Of a stretch of 25,056 bases of DNA, positions 1 through 8,701 are shown one piece after another. The stretch covers positions 14,752-39,807 of the forward strand of contig JAMYWO010000166.1 of the NCBI GenBank assembly GCA_024220525.1. Direction: 5' to 3'. Source of the DNA: Cochliopodium minus. Lineage: Eukaryota; Discosea; Himatismenida; Cochliopodiidae. Numbering within the stretch: the stretch's first letter is position 1; every line of letters starts with the position of its first letter. Position numbers and translations under genes: made by a program. The notes beneath the pieces were generated by a model. That model ran no database searches. It had not been told where the DNA came from and saw only the letters and a program-made list of their open reading frames with translations.

Positions 1-194
1 TTTTTATTTTTTATTTTTTATTTTTTATTTTTTATTTTTTATTTTTTATTTTTTATTTTTTATTTTTTATTTTGATTATTATTTTTATTTTATTTTATTT
101 TTATTTTAATATCAGTTTTATTTTTATTTTAATATCAGTTTTATTAATGTTTTATTTTTATTTTATTTTTATTTTATTTTTATTTTATTTTTAC
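1..194 (-). repeat. Intron of the PROPPIN gene with a (TTTTTTA)n microsatellite
   Basis: A heptamer TTTTTTA is repeated about ten times from base 1 to about 73. It is followed by a roughly 22-bp near-duplicate containing AATATCAGTTTTAT (about 99-145) and more TTTTA-type repeats to 190. The stretch begins on the minus strand with a GTAAAA donor directly after PROPPIN exon 5, so I read it as an intron of that gene that continues off the left edge. No coding potential seen. Confidence 0.6.
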
Positions 195-1775
195 ATCTTC
201 TTGTGCAGTAGCCAAAAGATCACCATCTTTACTAAAAACCAAACAACTGCATTTAGGAAGGGAGAAACTAAACTCCATGGAAAACTCGCCAACAGAAGCG
301 ATCTTAACAGTATCTTCCTTCACCTCTGATTTTTCTATGTAAGAAACCAGCAGTCTGTTTTTGGTGTCTGCAAAACAGTAGATTGGTTTTCCTTCATAAA
401 CAAACACGTCAAATTGTTCTTTGAAAACGAGTGAAAGGTAATCCAAAGCAACTTTTTTTTTAAAAGTGAATTTAAATAAAAAATAAATTTAAATAAAAAT
501 AAATTTAAATAAAAATAAATTTGAATAAAAATAAATTTAAATAAAAAATTTAAAATGTAAAAATTTAAAATGGAAAATAATTTAAACAAAATTTAAACAA
601 AATTATAATTGGGTTGAAAATATATTAATAAAAATTTAAAAAATTCAAAATTAAAAAAATAGTTGTAATAAAAAATTTAAAGGATTGATAATTAAAAAAA
701 AGAATGAAAGTTTTTACTGATTTTGTTTTGGAGAACAACCATGACGTATTTTGAGATTTGAGCCATGTGAACTTGGAAGATAGGAGTGGGGAACATGTAC
801 CTTTTAAAAATTTAAAATAAATTGAAAAAAAACAAACAAAAAAAAAGATTTAAAAAAAAATTAAAAAAAAATACTAAAAAATTTTGAATGAAGAAATAAA
901 TAAACAAAAAAGATTTAAAAATAATTTAAAAATGAATATTAAAAATATTGATAAAAATAAATCTAAAAATAAATTTAAAAATGAATTTAAACCTCTCATC
1001 TTTAAGGTACTTCTCCTCCTTCTTAATCAACTTCTCCTCCCTAAAAGTAATCTCATTAAAAGAATCAGTCCCTCTAAAACCCCCCTCCACAACCCTCTCC
1101 TCCGAATCACTCTCCATCTTGTGAAGATAAAGCATGCGGGGATTTAAAATTTGATGATCAACAACTCCGATCATTGCAATGACGTTCTTGTCGCATCTGA
1201 TGTCCATATAGGCAGTGGGTCCTATGTTGGAGTTGTATAGTTCTTTGTTCTTGCTATTTTCGGCGAAATTTTTCTCGTGGTTGATTTCTCCTTCGTTGTT
1301 GTTTGGCTCCAACTTTTCTATTCTGAAGATCTTGCATCCTTTATTCAATTTCATTCAAATAAAATTAAAAATAATTTATTATTTTAGCTGAAATTAATTT
1401 TATAAAATATAAAAAAGAAAATTTGTTTATTTTAGGTGAATATCTTGTAAGAAATATCTATATCTTGTATTTTCTTCTTCAAAATTATCTCACAATTTTT
1501 TAATAGCCAAAGATTTTATCTTTGGGTAAAGTTTATATTTTCATATTTTAAACCCTTTGTTCAAGAAGGTTATAAAGGTTTTTTTTATTGAGGGAGATTT
1601 TATATATTCTTACCATAATTACTTGTTGCACATAATATTAGCTCATCTTTCCTATTATTTCATTATAATGGTTTGATATGTTATTATATATGTGATGAGG
1701 AAGAGGGAATTTTATTTTTTCTTACCCATTATCCAAAAACTTCAAATCATTAAACTCATCAAAGTTTTTATTCAT
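195..1775 (-). CDS. PROPPIN / WIPI (WDR45, Atg18-like) autophagy protein, 3' part off the left edge
   Basis: PROPPINs are seven-bladed beta-propellers that bind PI3P/PI(3,5)P2 on autophagosomal and endosomal membranes. Five exons are visible: 1775-1726, 1651-1614, 1338-993, 800-718 and 451-195, giving 258 codons with all phases matching. Blade 1 reads DNGKDELILCATSNYGCKIF (about residues 16-35), like the family's FNQD...GT..GFRIY. Blade 2 (GPTAYMDIRCDKNVIAMIG) fits the usual LVEMLxxTNLLALVGGG strand, and FPTPIFQVHM...YVMVVLQNKI fits PVLxVRxxxxxIVVVLxxKIYVY. Exon 5 ends FSKDGDLLATAQED, the blade just before the lipid-binding FRRG motif, which would lie beyond the left edge and so cannot be checked. 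Exon 3 carries an acidic insert (residues about 47-70). The start ATG opens the phase-matched first exon. Intron 4 holds a 16-bp minisatellite. Orientation and spacing (270 bp) follow the formin gene. WIPI/WDR45 subgroup assignment is inference. Confidence 0.78.
480..546. repeat. 16-bp minisatellite inside a PROPPIN intron
   Basis: The unit ATAAATTTAAATAAAA is repeated about four times in tandem with one A-to-G change in the third copy. It lies wholly within the 266-bp intron between PROPPIN exons 4 and 5 (452-717). No function is suggested; it matches the low-complexity expansion seen in other introns here. Confidence 0.7.
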
Positions 1776-2045
1776 ATCAAATGTTCAAATTTCTTAAGTT
1801 ATCTTTTCAATTTTTTTTTATTTATCCAAATATGATATTAATATTAAAACTAAAATAGAACAAAGATTGTTGAAAAATAAGAAAACTTTGATTGCTCATT
1901 TTTCCAAAAAACTAACATTGTTTCTTTCAACCTTTTATTTCATAAACAAAATGTCAAAGAATATTATTTTTTTTTAAAAACATAACATTTCCTTTTTTAA
2001 TAAATCACAAACAAAATGATTCATAGAAAAAAAAATGAGGAGAAA
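1776..2045. other. Intergenic gap between PROPPIN start and formin stop
   Basis: 270 bp of AT-rich sequence. It should hold the PROPPIN promoter and the formin 3' UTR/poly(A) signals. I saw no further exon with usable splice sites and no conserved element I can name. Confidence 0.4.
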
Positions 2046-5000
2046 TCATTTGAAAAATTTATCATAAAAAGATCCATTTTTCAATTGTGCTTCGATCAAA
2101 CTCGAAGTATCTTTGGGATCATAAGTATCCTCGAGAGAATGATGGATGAGAAAGATATTGGAGGTATCGGATGTTTTGGGAGAAGTTTTGTGGACATATT
2201 CTTTCATCTTCTTCCAACCATCTTGTATTTTGGTGATGAAAAATTGGAGAGATTGTAAGGATTCTGCAAAGGAAACGCAACAAAGATATTCATTGAGTTG
2301 ATTGACTGTTATTTCGACTTTTTTGAGGAGTTTTTTGAGAGAGGAAATTCTGGAAGTGGATTCTTGTAAGATTATCTCGGCAGATTCTCTGAAGATTTTT
2401 TTATCCAAAACTGTTTTTTGGGCAGTTTCGAGATTAGATACATAAAACTCCAGACATTGGCTTATTTGTTGGGCATCTGGGAGATTTAGAGATAGAATGA
2501 GATCGATTTCGTTGAGGAAGGAAGTGACAGTGATTAATTCGTTTCTTTTATCACTATTCCAAGCTTGCATGGAGATGAAAAAGAAGAAATCATTTCCTTT
2601 GAAAGGTCCGTTTAATATCAAACACGATTCAAGATCTTTGATGGAAGATAAGCTGATCGAAGTTGCAAAAGAGCGATATTTGTTCCATTGATTGATGAAA
2701 TTCGAAGATTTGATCAAGAAATTCAAAAGAGATTTCAATTCAACAGATTCCATCAGATCCAAACAAAGTTTCTCATATTTGATGAGCAAAGATTCAAAAG
2801 AAGAAAGTTTCTGGCTATTCCAAAGACTCAAAAAACAAAATTCCAGCCTTCCACCTTCATTCTCGTAGAGATGATACAATATTTTGTCAGCGACATCAAC
2901 ATCTTGTTGAGATAATTTGTTGTTTAAATGATCTTCGATGCTTTCCACTTGTTTTTCAGTGATTCTCAAAGCCCCATACAAAAGTTCTTCCAATGTTCTT
3001 ATCTGTTTGGTAGACAAAAGAGGATACTTTTCTTCAGAAGTGTTTAAATGATCGAAACAATGGGTGATCCAAACATTTATCTCGTCTGTCTTTACAGGGA
3101 TTCTATCTTCACAGAAAAAAGAATAGAAAAGTTGAAGCTGATTCTCGTTTAAATAAGAGAATTTGTTTTTGTGATACTTTTTCCCCTTCCCAAAAAAGCT
3201 TTCAATGGAATTTATTGTCTCTCCATCAAAAGGAATCATGTTTTGGGAGTTGTCAATGATGCTCCAAACATTGTTCTCATTTTTGAGTTTGTAAATGGGG
3301 ATGGGAGAAATTTCCACAATAGGAACTCTTTTGGGAAGCCACTCCATGTTCTCTGTGCTCTCATTGTTTTTTTCACGAAAGTTCAACCCAGGAGAAGATA
3401 TTCTGGGAGTAGACAGAGAAGAGGAGGATTTCTTTATTATTTCTTTCAAAAAGCTTATTTGTTTGGTTTGTTCTTTGACTGCGCTTTGCAAAGAGATCAC
3501 TGTTTGTTCTTTGTCAGAAATCTTTTGTTGGAGTTTTCTTATTGCGGGTTCGCTGCTGACAGAAACCAAGAGATCATGCAAGTCAAAAACATCACAGGGA
3601 CCAATTTTGTCGTTAAATTCAGTCTGGTTTACAATTTGGTTGATCAATTTCGAGATGGAAAACCATTTTTTGATGTCCAACTCTTTATATGGAGACAATG
3701 TCATTAAATTACGGAGAATGGAATCAAATACAGAAGATATTATCGTATGGTTGGTTTGTTTTACTACAATATCCGCAATGACATCTGTTTTCGCAGACAA
3801 TATTTCGGACAAAGAAGAAAGGTTATACTTGTGTTCGATTTTTTCTTTGTCCAAGTAAGCCATCCTTCCATAACATTTTATTTGTGTGACAACCACGTTT
3901 GAATTTGAATAAATATTTTCCAATTCGTTTCTGTATCTTTCCGTGAATCCTTTCTCATGCAATTTTCTTCTCATCAACATCCTTATGAATGGATCTGACG
4001 CGCAGTTCACAATAGAGTTTATCAGAGTTAAAGCAGATTCCAAAAGAATTTCTTTTCCCTCCGTTGTGATCGATTTATTCAATATTTTTAAAATGACTGT
4101 AAACATGCTGTCTGATTTCTAATGTAAAAAAAAAACAAGAAGATAAACAAATTTCGTTTTTTTTTTATGATTTCATTTTTTTAAAATCAAAATTTTTTTT
4201 ACCTGAAAACTTTGTAAATAATGCAATGCACCTCTCACTTTTTGATTGTTTTTTACGCAAAAAATCATGATAATATCCATGACTAATAACTGTATTTTGT
4301 CCGCCTGATCGAACTCCAAACACATACAAAGTTTTTTGATAGAATAAGGAGAATCTCCAATAGATTTCAATCCCTGAGGTGTTGTTATGAAGGATCTTAC
4401 ACATGAAATAAGACTCAGAAGATATTTAAACTCGCTTTTGTGCTCTGCTACTATTTTCGTTCTAAGTTTGGAGTAATACAAAGAAATTTGGTGCATTAGT
4501 TCTTTCAGTCCATTCTTTTCGAGGTATTCTTCTGCGAAGGTTCTGTTTTCTTGTATTTTCTTGCTCATTGTTTCCACCTTTGATATCTTCTCTTCAGAAA
4601 ATGGAGATGATAATATCGAAATGTAATAATCTGATGATTCCAATTCATAACTATATGTTGATATTGGGAAATGGATTTTATAGATAAATACAATTTTTAT
4701 GTTTTTTTTGATTAAAAAAAATTAATTATTTGTTTTTACAATGGAGGTATTTCTTCTATTTTTGTTGATGAGTATTTATCTGATTTTATGAACTCCCATT
4801 TTCTTGTTCTTGGTAATTCCAATAACGATTTGTTATTTTCCAATCCAAATCTTTTCTGTGAGAATTATTTTGGTGAGAATTTGATCAATAATTTCTTTCA
4901 TATCAGATTTAATGGGTTTATTGTCAAATAGATATCCAAAAGGGAAAATATATTTTTTATATTCTCAATTATTATTTCTTTTAAAATCAATTATGCTTTT

Positions 5001-5213
5001 GATTGATTAAAATAATGGTTTTGTATTTCAAATATAAAGATATATCAATAATAGTATCTTCTCTTTGTTCAATTAGGTCGAAATTTTAAAGATATTTGTT
5101 TTTTTTTGTTTCAATTTTCAAACCAATAATTCTATGAAAGAAGTTTCGATAGTAGGTGGTAAATTATTAGATTTTGATTGCTTCTCGTAAAGAATGGTTA
5201 TTTTTGGGATCAT
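2046..5213 (-). CDS. Diaphanous-related formin (GBD-FH3-coiled coil-FH2-DAD), no proline-rich FH1
   Basis: Formins nucleate and elongate unbranched actin filaments; the diaphanous type is held inactive by GBD/FH3-DAD contact and released by Rho GTPases. Four exons, 5213-5124, 4855-4740, 4650-4203 and 4118-2046, give 908 aa with all phases closing. The ATG at 5213 follows an A9 run. The GBD spans the first junction: FIELL plus KRFGLENNKSLLELPRTRKW (residues about 26-50) fits the consensus FEELLxELxL..EKR..LxxLPxxKKW. FH3 armadillo helices follow (DYYISIL, FAEEYLEKNGLKELM, then RMLMRRKLHEKGF at about 263-275). A coiled coil occupies about 410-448. The linker (449-490) has scattered prolines only, where profilin-binding FH1 should be. 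FH2 runs about 490-870; SNFIN (690-694) stands in for GNxMN. The C-terminus SSLIEAQLKNGSF resembles a DAD (LLEALxxGxxF). FH2 is divergent and the usual actin-contacting Ile is not evident. Stop is TGA. Confidence 0.85.
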
Positions 5214-5291
5214 TTTTTTTTTTTATTTTTATATTTTTTAAGTGAAAAAAAAATTTAAAAATTAAAAAAAAAAAATTATTGAAGATATAAA
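5214..5291. promoter_or_regulatory. 78-bp divergent start-to-start region, formin / carrier
   Basis: The formin ATG (minus, 5213) and the carrier ATG (plus, 5292) are only 78 bp apart. The gap is almost pure A/T with T and A runs on opposite sides. Both genes must start transcription from, or within, this very short bidirectional region. No TATA-type or other named motif can be assigned. Confidence 0.5.
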
Positions 5292-6581
5292 ATGAGAAGG
5301 AGAGAAGAGAAAAGTGATGATGATAGAGAAAATAAACAATTGGGAAAATATCTTCCAACTGGACTATATTATGATAATGAATCGAAACATATAAGATCAC
5401 GTCAATTGGGATTGGTATTATTCGCAGTTATACCAACATTCTTCAGTACTACATTATTACAACCATTTGAAAGAGTATCTACCATATTACAGACTCAACA
5501 GACGATCACATATACACGTGAAAATTATTATTTGAAGCCTGGTGTCAATTCATTTGGTAGGATTCCTGTATTTTACTCTCCTTACAATAATGTCAGGGAT
5601 TTGCTCAGAAATGTTAACAAGATGGAGAAATCATCGATGGTGAGATCATTTTGGAAGGGAAATGTTCCAATGTTCTATTATCATCTCATCAATTCACCTT
5701 CCATCTCCATCTTATTGATAGATAGGTGAATCATATTGTATTTCATAACTTTTATTTAACATGATATGAATATATTTATTGGATTTGACAATTGAAAATT
5801 TAAGAATCGAAAAAGATATCAAATGCATATGTTATAAAAAGGATATTCATCAATATCATTTAATGATAAAATGAATATTCGATTCTATTTTTGTTTTCAA
5901 TGAGAATATATTTTAATTTTAAATAAAATTTGATTAATTTAAATCAAAAAAAAAAAATATTAACACAGATTACAACCTTTTGTTCCAGCTCAAAATTTGT
6001 TGTCAGTTATTATGTGCATGGGATGCATCTACATGTTAAGCTACCCCTTCCGCGTCTCAGCAGTAAGGATGATGTCGCCCCTCATTGAAGAAAGAGAAGC
6101 CAAAATGAGACACACCATCTCCGAAATGTACAACGCGAGCAAAGGAAGTTTTGGCGCCAAAATAAAAACTTTCTACTGCGGAGGATTTTCCTACTTAATT
6201 TCACAGTTGTTTTACGTCTCTCCTTTTTTTCTCGCTAAAAAAAATTCAGACGGTTCATACACCAATTCTTATTATTTTTATTCTTTAATGTCCTTTTTCG
6301 CGCATTTTCCTTTTGCGAACATTTCCAATAATCAAATCGTCTCTTCGATGTTTCCTTTACATATTGAGAAGGGATCAAACAAAATTGAGAACAAAAACGC
6401 CAAGGTTGCTTCTCAACAATTTCACTTTTTCAAGAACAGAGAATTTGAGTTTTCTTACAATGGTTTCGTTGATTGTGTTACCAAAATGTGGAGGAATGGC
6501 GGTTACAGAAGGTTTTATGCTGGTTTGCTTCCAAAGTTCATTGCATTTCCTGTTCACATGTTTGTTACTTCTAGCCTTTAG
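5292..6581 (+). CDS. Divergent mitochondrial carrier family (SLC25-like) protein
   Basis: Two exons, 5292-5725 and 5969-6581, joined by a 243-bp GT-AG intron, give 348 aa. Carriers have three repeats of about 100 residues, each with two membrane helices and a PxD/ExxK/R signature. Repeat 1 shows LQPFERVSTILQTQ (57-70), close to the signature but with Ser at the basic position, and ends FWKGNVPMFYYHLI, like the WRGNxxxxxR segment. Repeat 2 has YPFRVSAVRMM (170-180), lacking the acidic residue. Repeat 3 ends YNGFVDCVTKMWRNGG...FYAGLLPKF (from about 308), a typical matrix helix plus even-numbered helix start. A charged N-terminal tail of about 35 residues precedes helix 1. Loss of signatures in repeats 2 and 3 resembles the outer-membrane MTCH-type group; that comparison is from memory. 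Substrate unknown. Stop is TAG. Confidence 0.72.
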
Positions 6582-6661
6582 TTATATTCATTTAAAAAAA
6601 AAAAAAAAAAATTAAATTATTGTTTAAAACAGAATTTTTTTTTCATGTTTAAAATTATTTT

Positions 6662-8366
6662 TTAATTGAAAATAAATTTGAGAATTTTGTAGATTGTGGA
6701 ATATAATTTCTCGTAATAGTTTGCGTGCCAGTTTTTCCACTCGAGAAAAGAAGTGTAGAGATTGTTTCTCGTCGTTTGGAGAAAAGAAGGATTAGGTTCA
6801 TGTGAAACAAGGAAATCTTTTTGACTTTTTATTTTTTAGAAAAAATAAAATTAAAATTGAATAAATTAATTAAATAAAAAAAGATACTTTTGTTCTACAT
6901 CTTTTTTTCCATACATAAAATCATTGAAGGATTCAACATTTAAATAGTTTTTTTTGAATGGGATTTCATATCCATAAGAAAATAGGTGGATTTCTTTAAA
7001 ATTTCTGCAATAATAATTCTTACAGTCAACTGTGACGAACATAAAATCTTTCTTCATTCTCTGAGCAAATTGTGTTTGAGACATATAAAAATCTCTAAGT
7101 TCTTGCTTGTCTGAATCTTCAGCTTTTTGTTTTTTTTTTGAAGTAAAATTTATTCAGATTAAAATAAAAATAAATTAAATTATAAACAAAAATTAAAATA
7201 TTTTATACTTTCAAAGAATACAAACACGAGTTTATTATTGGGAATTATTTTCTTCATCACTTCTTCAAAATGTTTGCTCACACTAAATAATTTTTTTGAG
7301 TTTTTTCTTTAATTAAGTTTTTTATTTTAAATTAATTCATTTTTTTTTTACCCTTTTTCTTTTAAGGAATTTACTTTAACTTTTGAAGATGTAGCATCAA
7401 ACCATTCAATCAATTTTATGGATGTCTGTGGAAGGTAATAAGTTTTCTCTTCTTCTTTATTTCCATTATGAAAAAAGGATAAATTTGGAAATCCTCTACC
7501 ATGATATTTCGCACATATGTCCCTTTTTATTTCACAATTAATTTTTTTTATTAAAAAATTTTTTTTTTTCGAAAGTTTGATTGCTTCATTCAAAATGGGC
7601 TCAAAATGTTTGTATTTTTCATCTTTTTTGATTTTTTTTTTTAAAATAATAAAATAATTAAATTAATAATAATCTTAAAGAAATATTACCTGGAAAATAA
7701 AAAAAAGCGAATATTTGACTATTGGTTGACAATTGCTCATCAAATTTCTCTAGGTCATCATACTTAAAACTTCTGGAAAAAAAATTTGAAAAAAGTTAAA
7801 ATAAGTAAGTTAAAAGAAAAAAAAAATTTAAAATTTTTAAAAAAATACGAAAATGATCTGATTGAGTCAAGATACGCCATGTCTAACCAATGAAAGATAT
7901 CTTGGTGATTTCTTGCTCCATAATAATCCTTTTTATTATTGTTTGCATATAAAGAGAGAGTGGGGAATCCTTGTACTTGTTGAGTTTTACAAAGAGGCTC
8001 GTTTTCTTTTGTTGTGCAGTCAACCTTTGCAAATTTAAAATTGGAAATTTTTGCAGCCAATTCGAACTGTGGTTTTAAATGTTTACAATGTCCGCTCCCT
8101 TATTAAAAGATAATTTTATTTTATTTTTTTTTTTTTATTATTTTGAATAATGGAGGGATTTAATTTTTTGGGGATTTTTAATTTGAGGGATTTTAAATCA
8201 TACATGGAGCAAAGAACCATACAAATACAAAATTATTTTCTTGTATTGTCGAATTGAAATTATCATTATTCAGGTAGATTATATTTTCTTCTCCCTTGAC
8301 AAATGATAGAATGAATGATGAAAAGAATAGAAGAATTATAATTGCTTTCAAACAATTAATTCTCAT
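6662..8366 (-). CDS. Secretory thioredoxin-fold (PDI-like) protein with degenerate active sites
   Basis: Seven exons: 8366-8204, 8098-7849, 7772-7690, 7622-7352, 7282-7209, 7122-6888 and 6824-6662; 412 aa, every phase closes. Residues 1-25 form a signal peptide (hydrophobic AIIILLFFSSFILSFV). Domain 1 has VWFFAPWSGHCK: the usual WCGHCK with the first active Cys replaced by Ser (residue 56; Cys59 kept), plus the cis-Pro loop QGFPTLSLY. Domain 2 has FAFFYFPGDEKYKHF, so the whole CxxC is missing, with cis-Pro RGFPNLSFF kept. A third region (LVFVFFETEDSDKQ, about 272 onward) has the beta strand of another thioredoxin fold but no CxxC. The C-terminus ends KFIFN with no KDEL/HDEL. It is therefore probably a chaperone-like or mixed-disulfide binder in the secretory route, not a classic oxidoreductase. 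Two TGAGTCAT boxes lie just upstream. Confidence 0.8.
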
Positions 8367-8425
8367 TTTTTTTTTTTTTTTAAATTTAATTAATTTTTAA
8401 TTTGAATGAATTTTTTAAAATTAAA

Positions 8426-8433
8426 TGAGTCAT
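8426..8433. promoter_or_regulatory. TGAGTCAT (bZIP/AP-1-type) box, copy 1
   Basis: Exact TGAGTCAT, the core bound by AP-1/Gcn4-type bZIP factors in fungi and animals. It lies 60 bp upstream of the ATG of the minus-strand PDI-like gene. Whether this organism has such a factor is unknown; the assignment rests on sequence identity and on the paired occurrence. Confidence 0.3.
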
Positions 8434-8490
8434 GCCAATCTAACAATATATGATTAAAGTAGAGGAAAGAATAAATATATCCAGTTGAAG

Positions 8491-8498
8491 TGAGTCAT
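8491..8498. promoter_or_regulatory. TGAGTCAT (bZIP/AP-1-type) box, copy 2
   Basis: Second exact TGAGTCAT, 65 bp from the first and 125 bp upstream of the PDI-like gene ATG. I noticed no other copy in the window, and G/C-containing 8-mers are rare in this AT-rich background. Confidence 0.3.
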
Positions 8499-8701
8499 TT
8501 TGGAAATGGAAATACTTTTCTTTCGAAAAAAAAAGTTCTACAAGAAAAAATGTTAACAAGATAGTAAGTATAAAATCATTTTAAATTGAGGAGAATTTAT
8601 GTTTTTTTTAATTTTTTTAAAAAATTTATTTTTATTCAAATAAAAATGGAAAAAAATTAAAAAAAAAGAATCATTTTGATCCAAAAAAAATTTATTTATC
8701 A

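Larger units (their letters stand above)
8367..8701. other. Intergenic gap with two TGAGTCAT boxes
   Basis: 335 bp between the F-box gene stop and the PDI-like gene start, both minus strand. Apart from two copies of TGAGTCAT (annotated separately) it is AT-rich filler with A and T runs. No coding potential seen. Confidence 0.5.

Noticed and set aside
1-73. Telomere-like repeat (TTTTTTA)n at the window edge
   Set aside because: It contains no G, is inside a gene intron by splice signal, and is a plain A/T microsatellite.
72-329. Plus-strand hydrophobic Phe/Ile/Leu-rich ORF
   Set aside because: It is translated T-rich microsatellite and antisense of PROPPIN exon 5, not a membrane protein.
884-1147. 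Plus-strand ORF with Lys/Asn-rich start
   Set aside because: It runs through a PROPPIN intron and the antisense of exon 3; composition is that of filler.
1354-1354. ATG at 1354 as start of the PROPPIN gene
   Set aside because: It cuts off blade 1. Two upstream exons (1775-1726 and 1651-1614) supply the missing strand with matching phases.
3171-3858. Plus-strand ORFs of 178 and 187 codons
   Set aside because: They lie antisense inside the formin FH3/FH2 exon and show no family motif.
4741-4930. Open plus-strand frame (GGISSIFVDEYLSDF...) of about 60 codons
   Set aside because: It is antisense to formin exon 2, which gives the conserved GBD motif with correct splice phases on the minus strand.
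4860-4965. Minus-strand open frame with KPIKSDMKEIIDQIL, at first read as the formin GBD with a frameshift
   Set aside because: It has no donor site and does not match in phase. Splicing exon 1 (ends 5124) to 4855 restores the GBD exactly, so this is intron.
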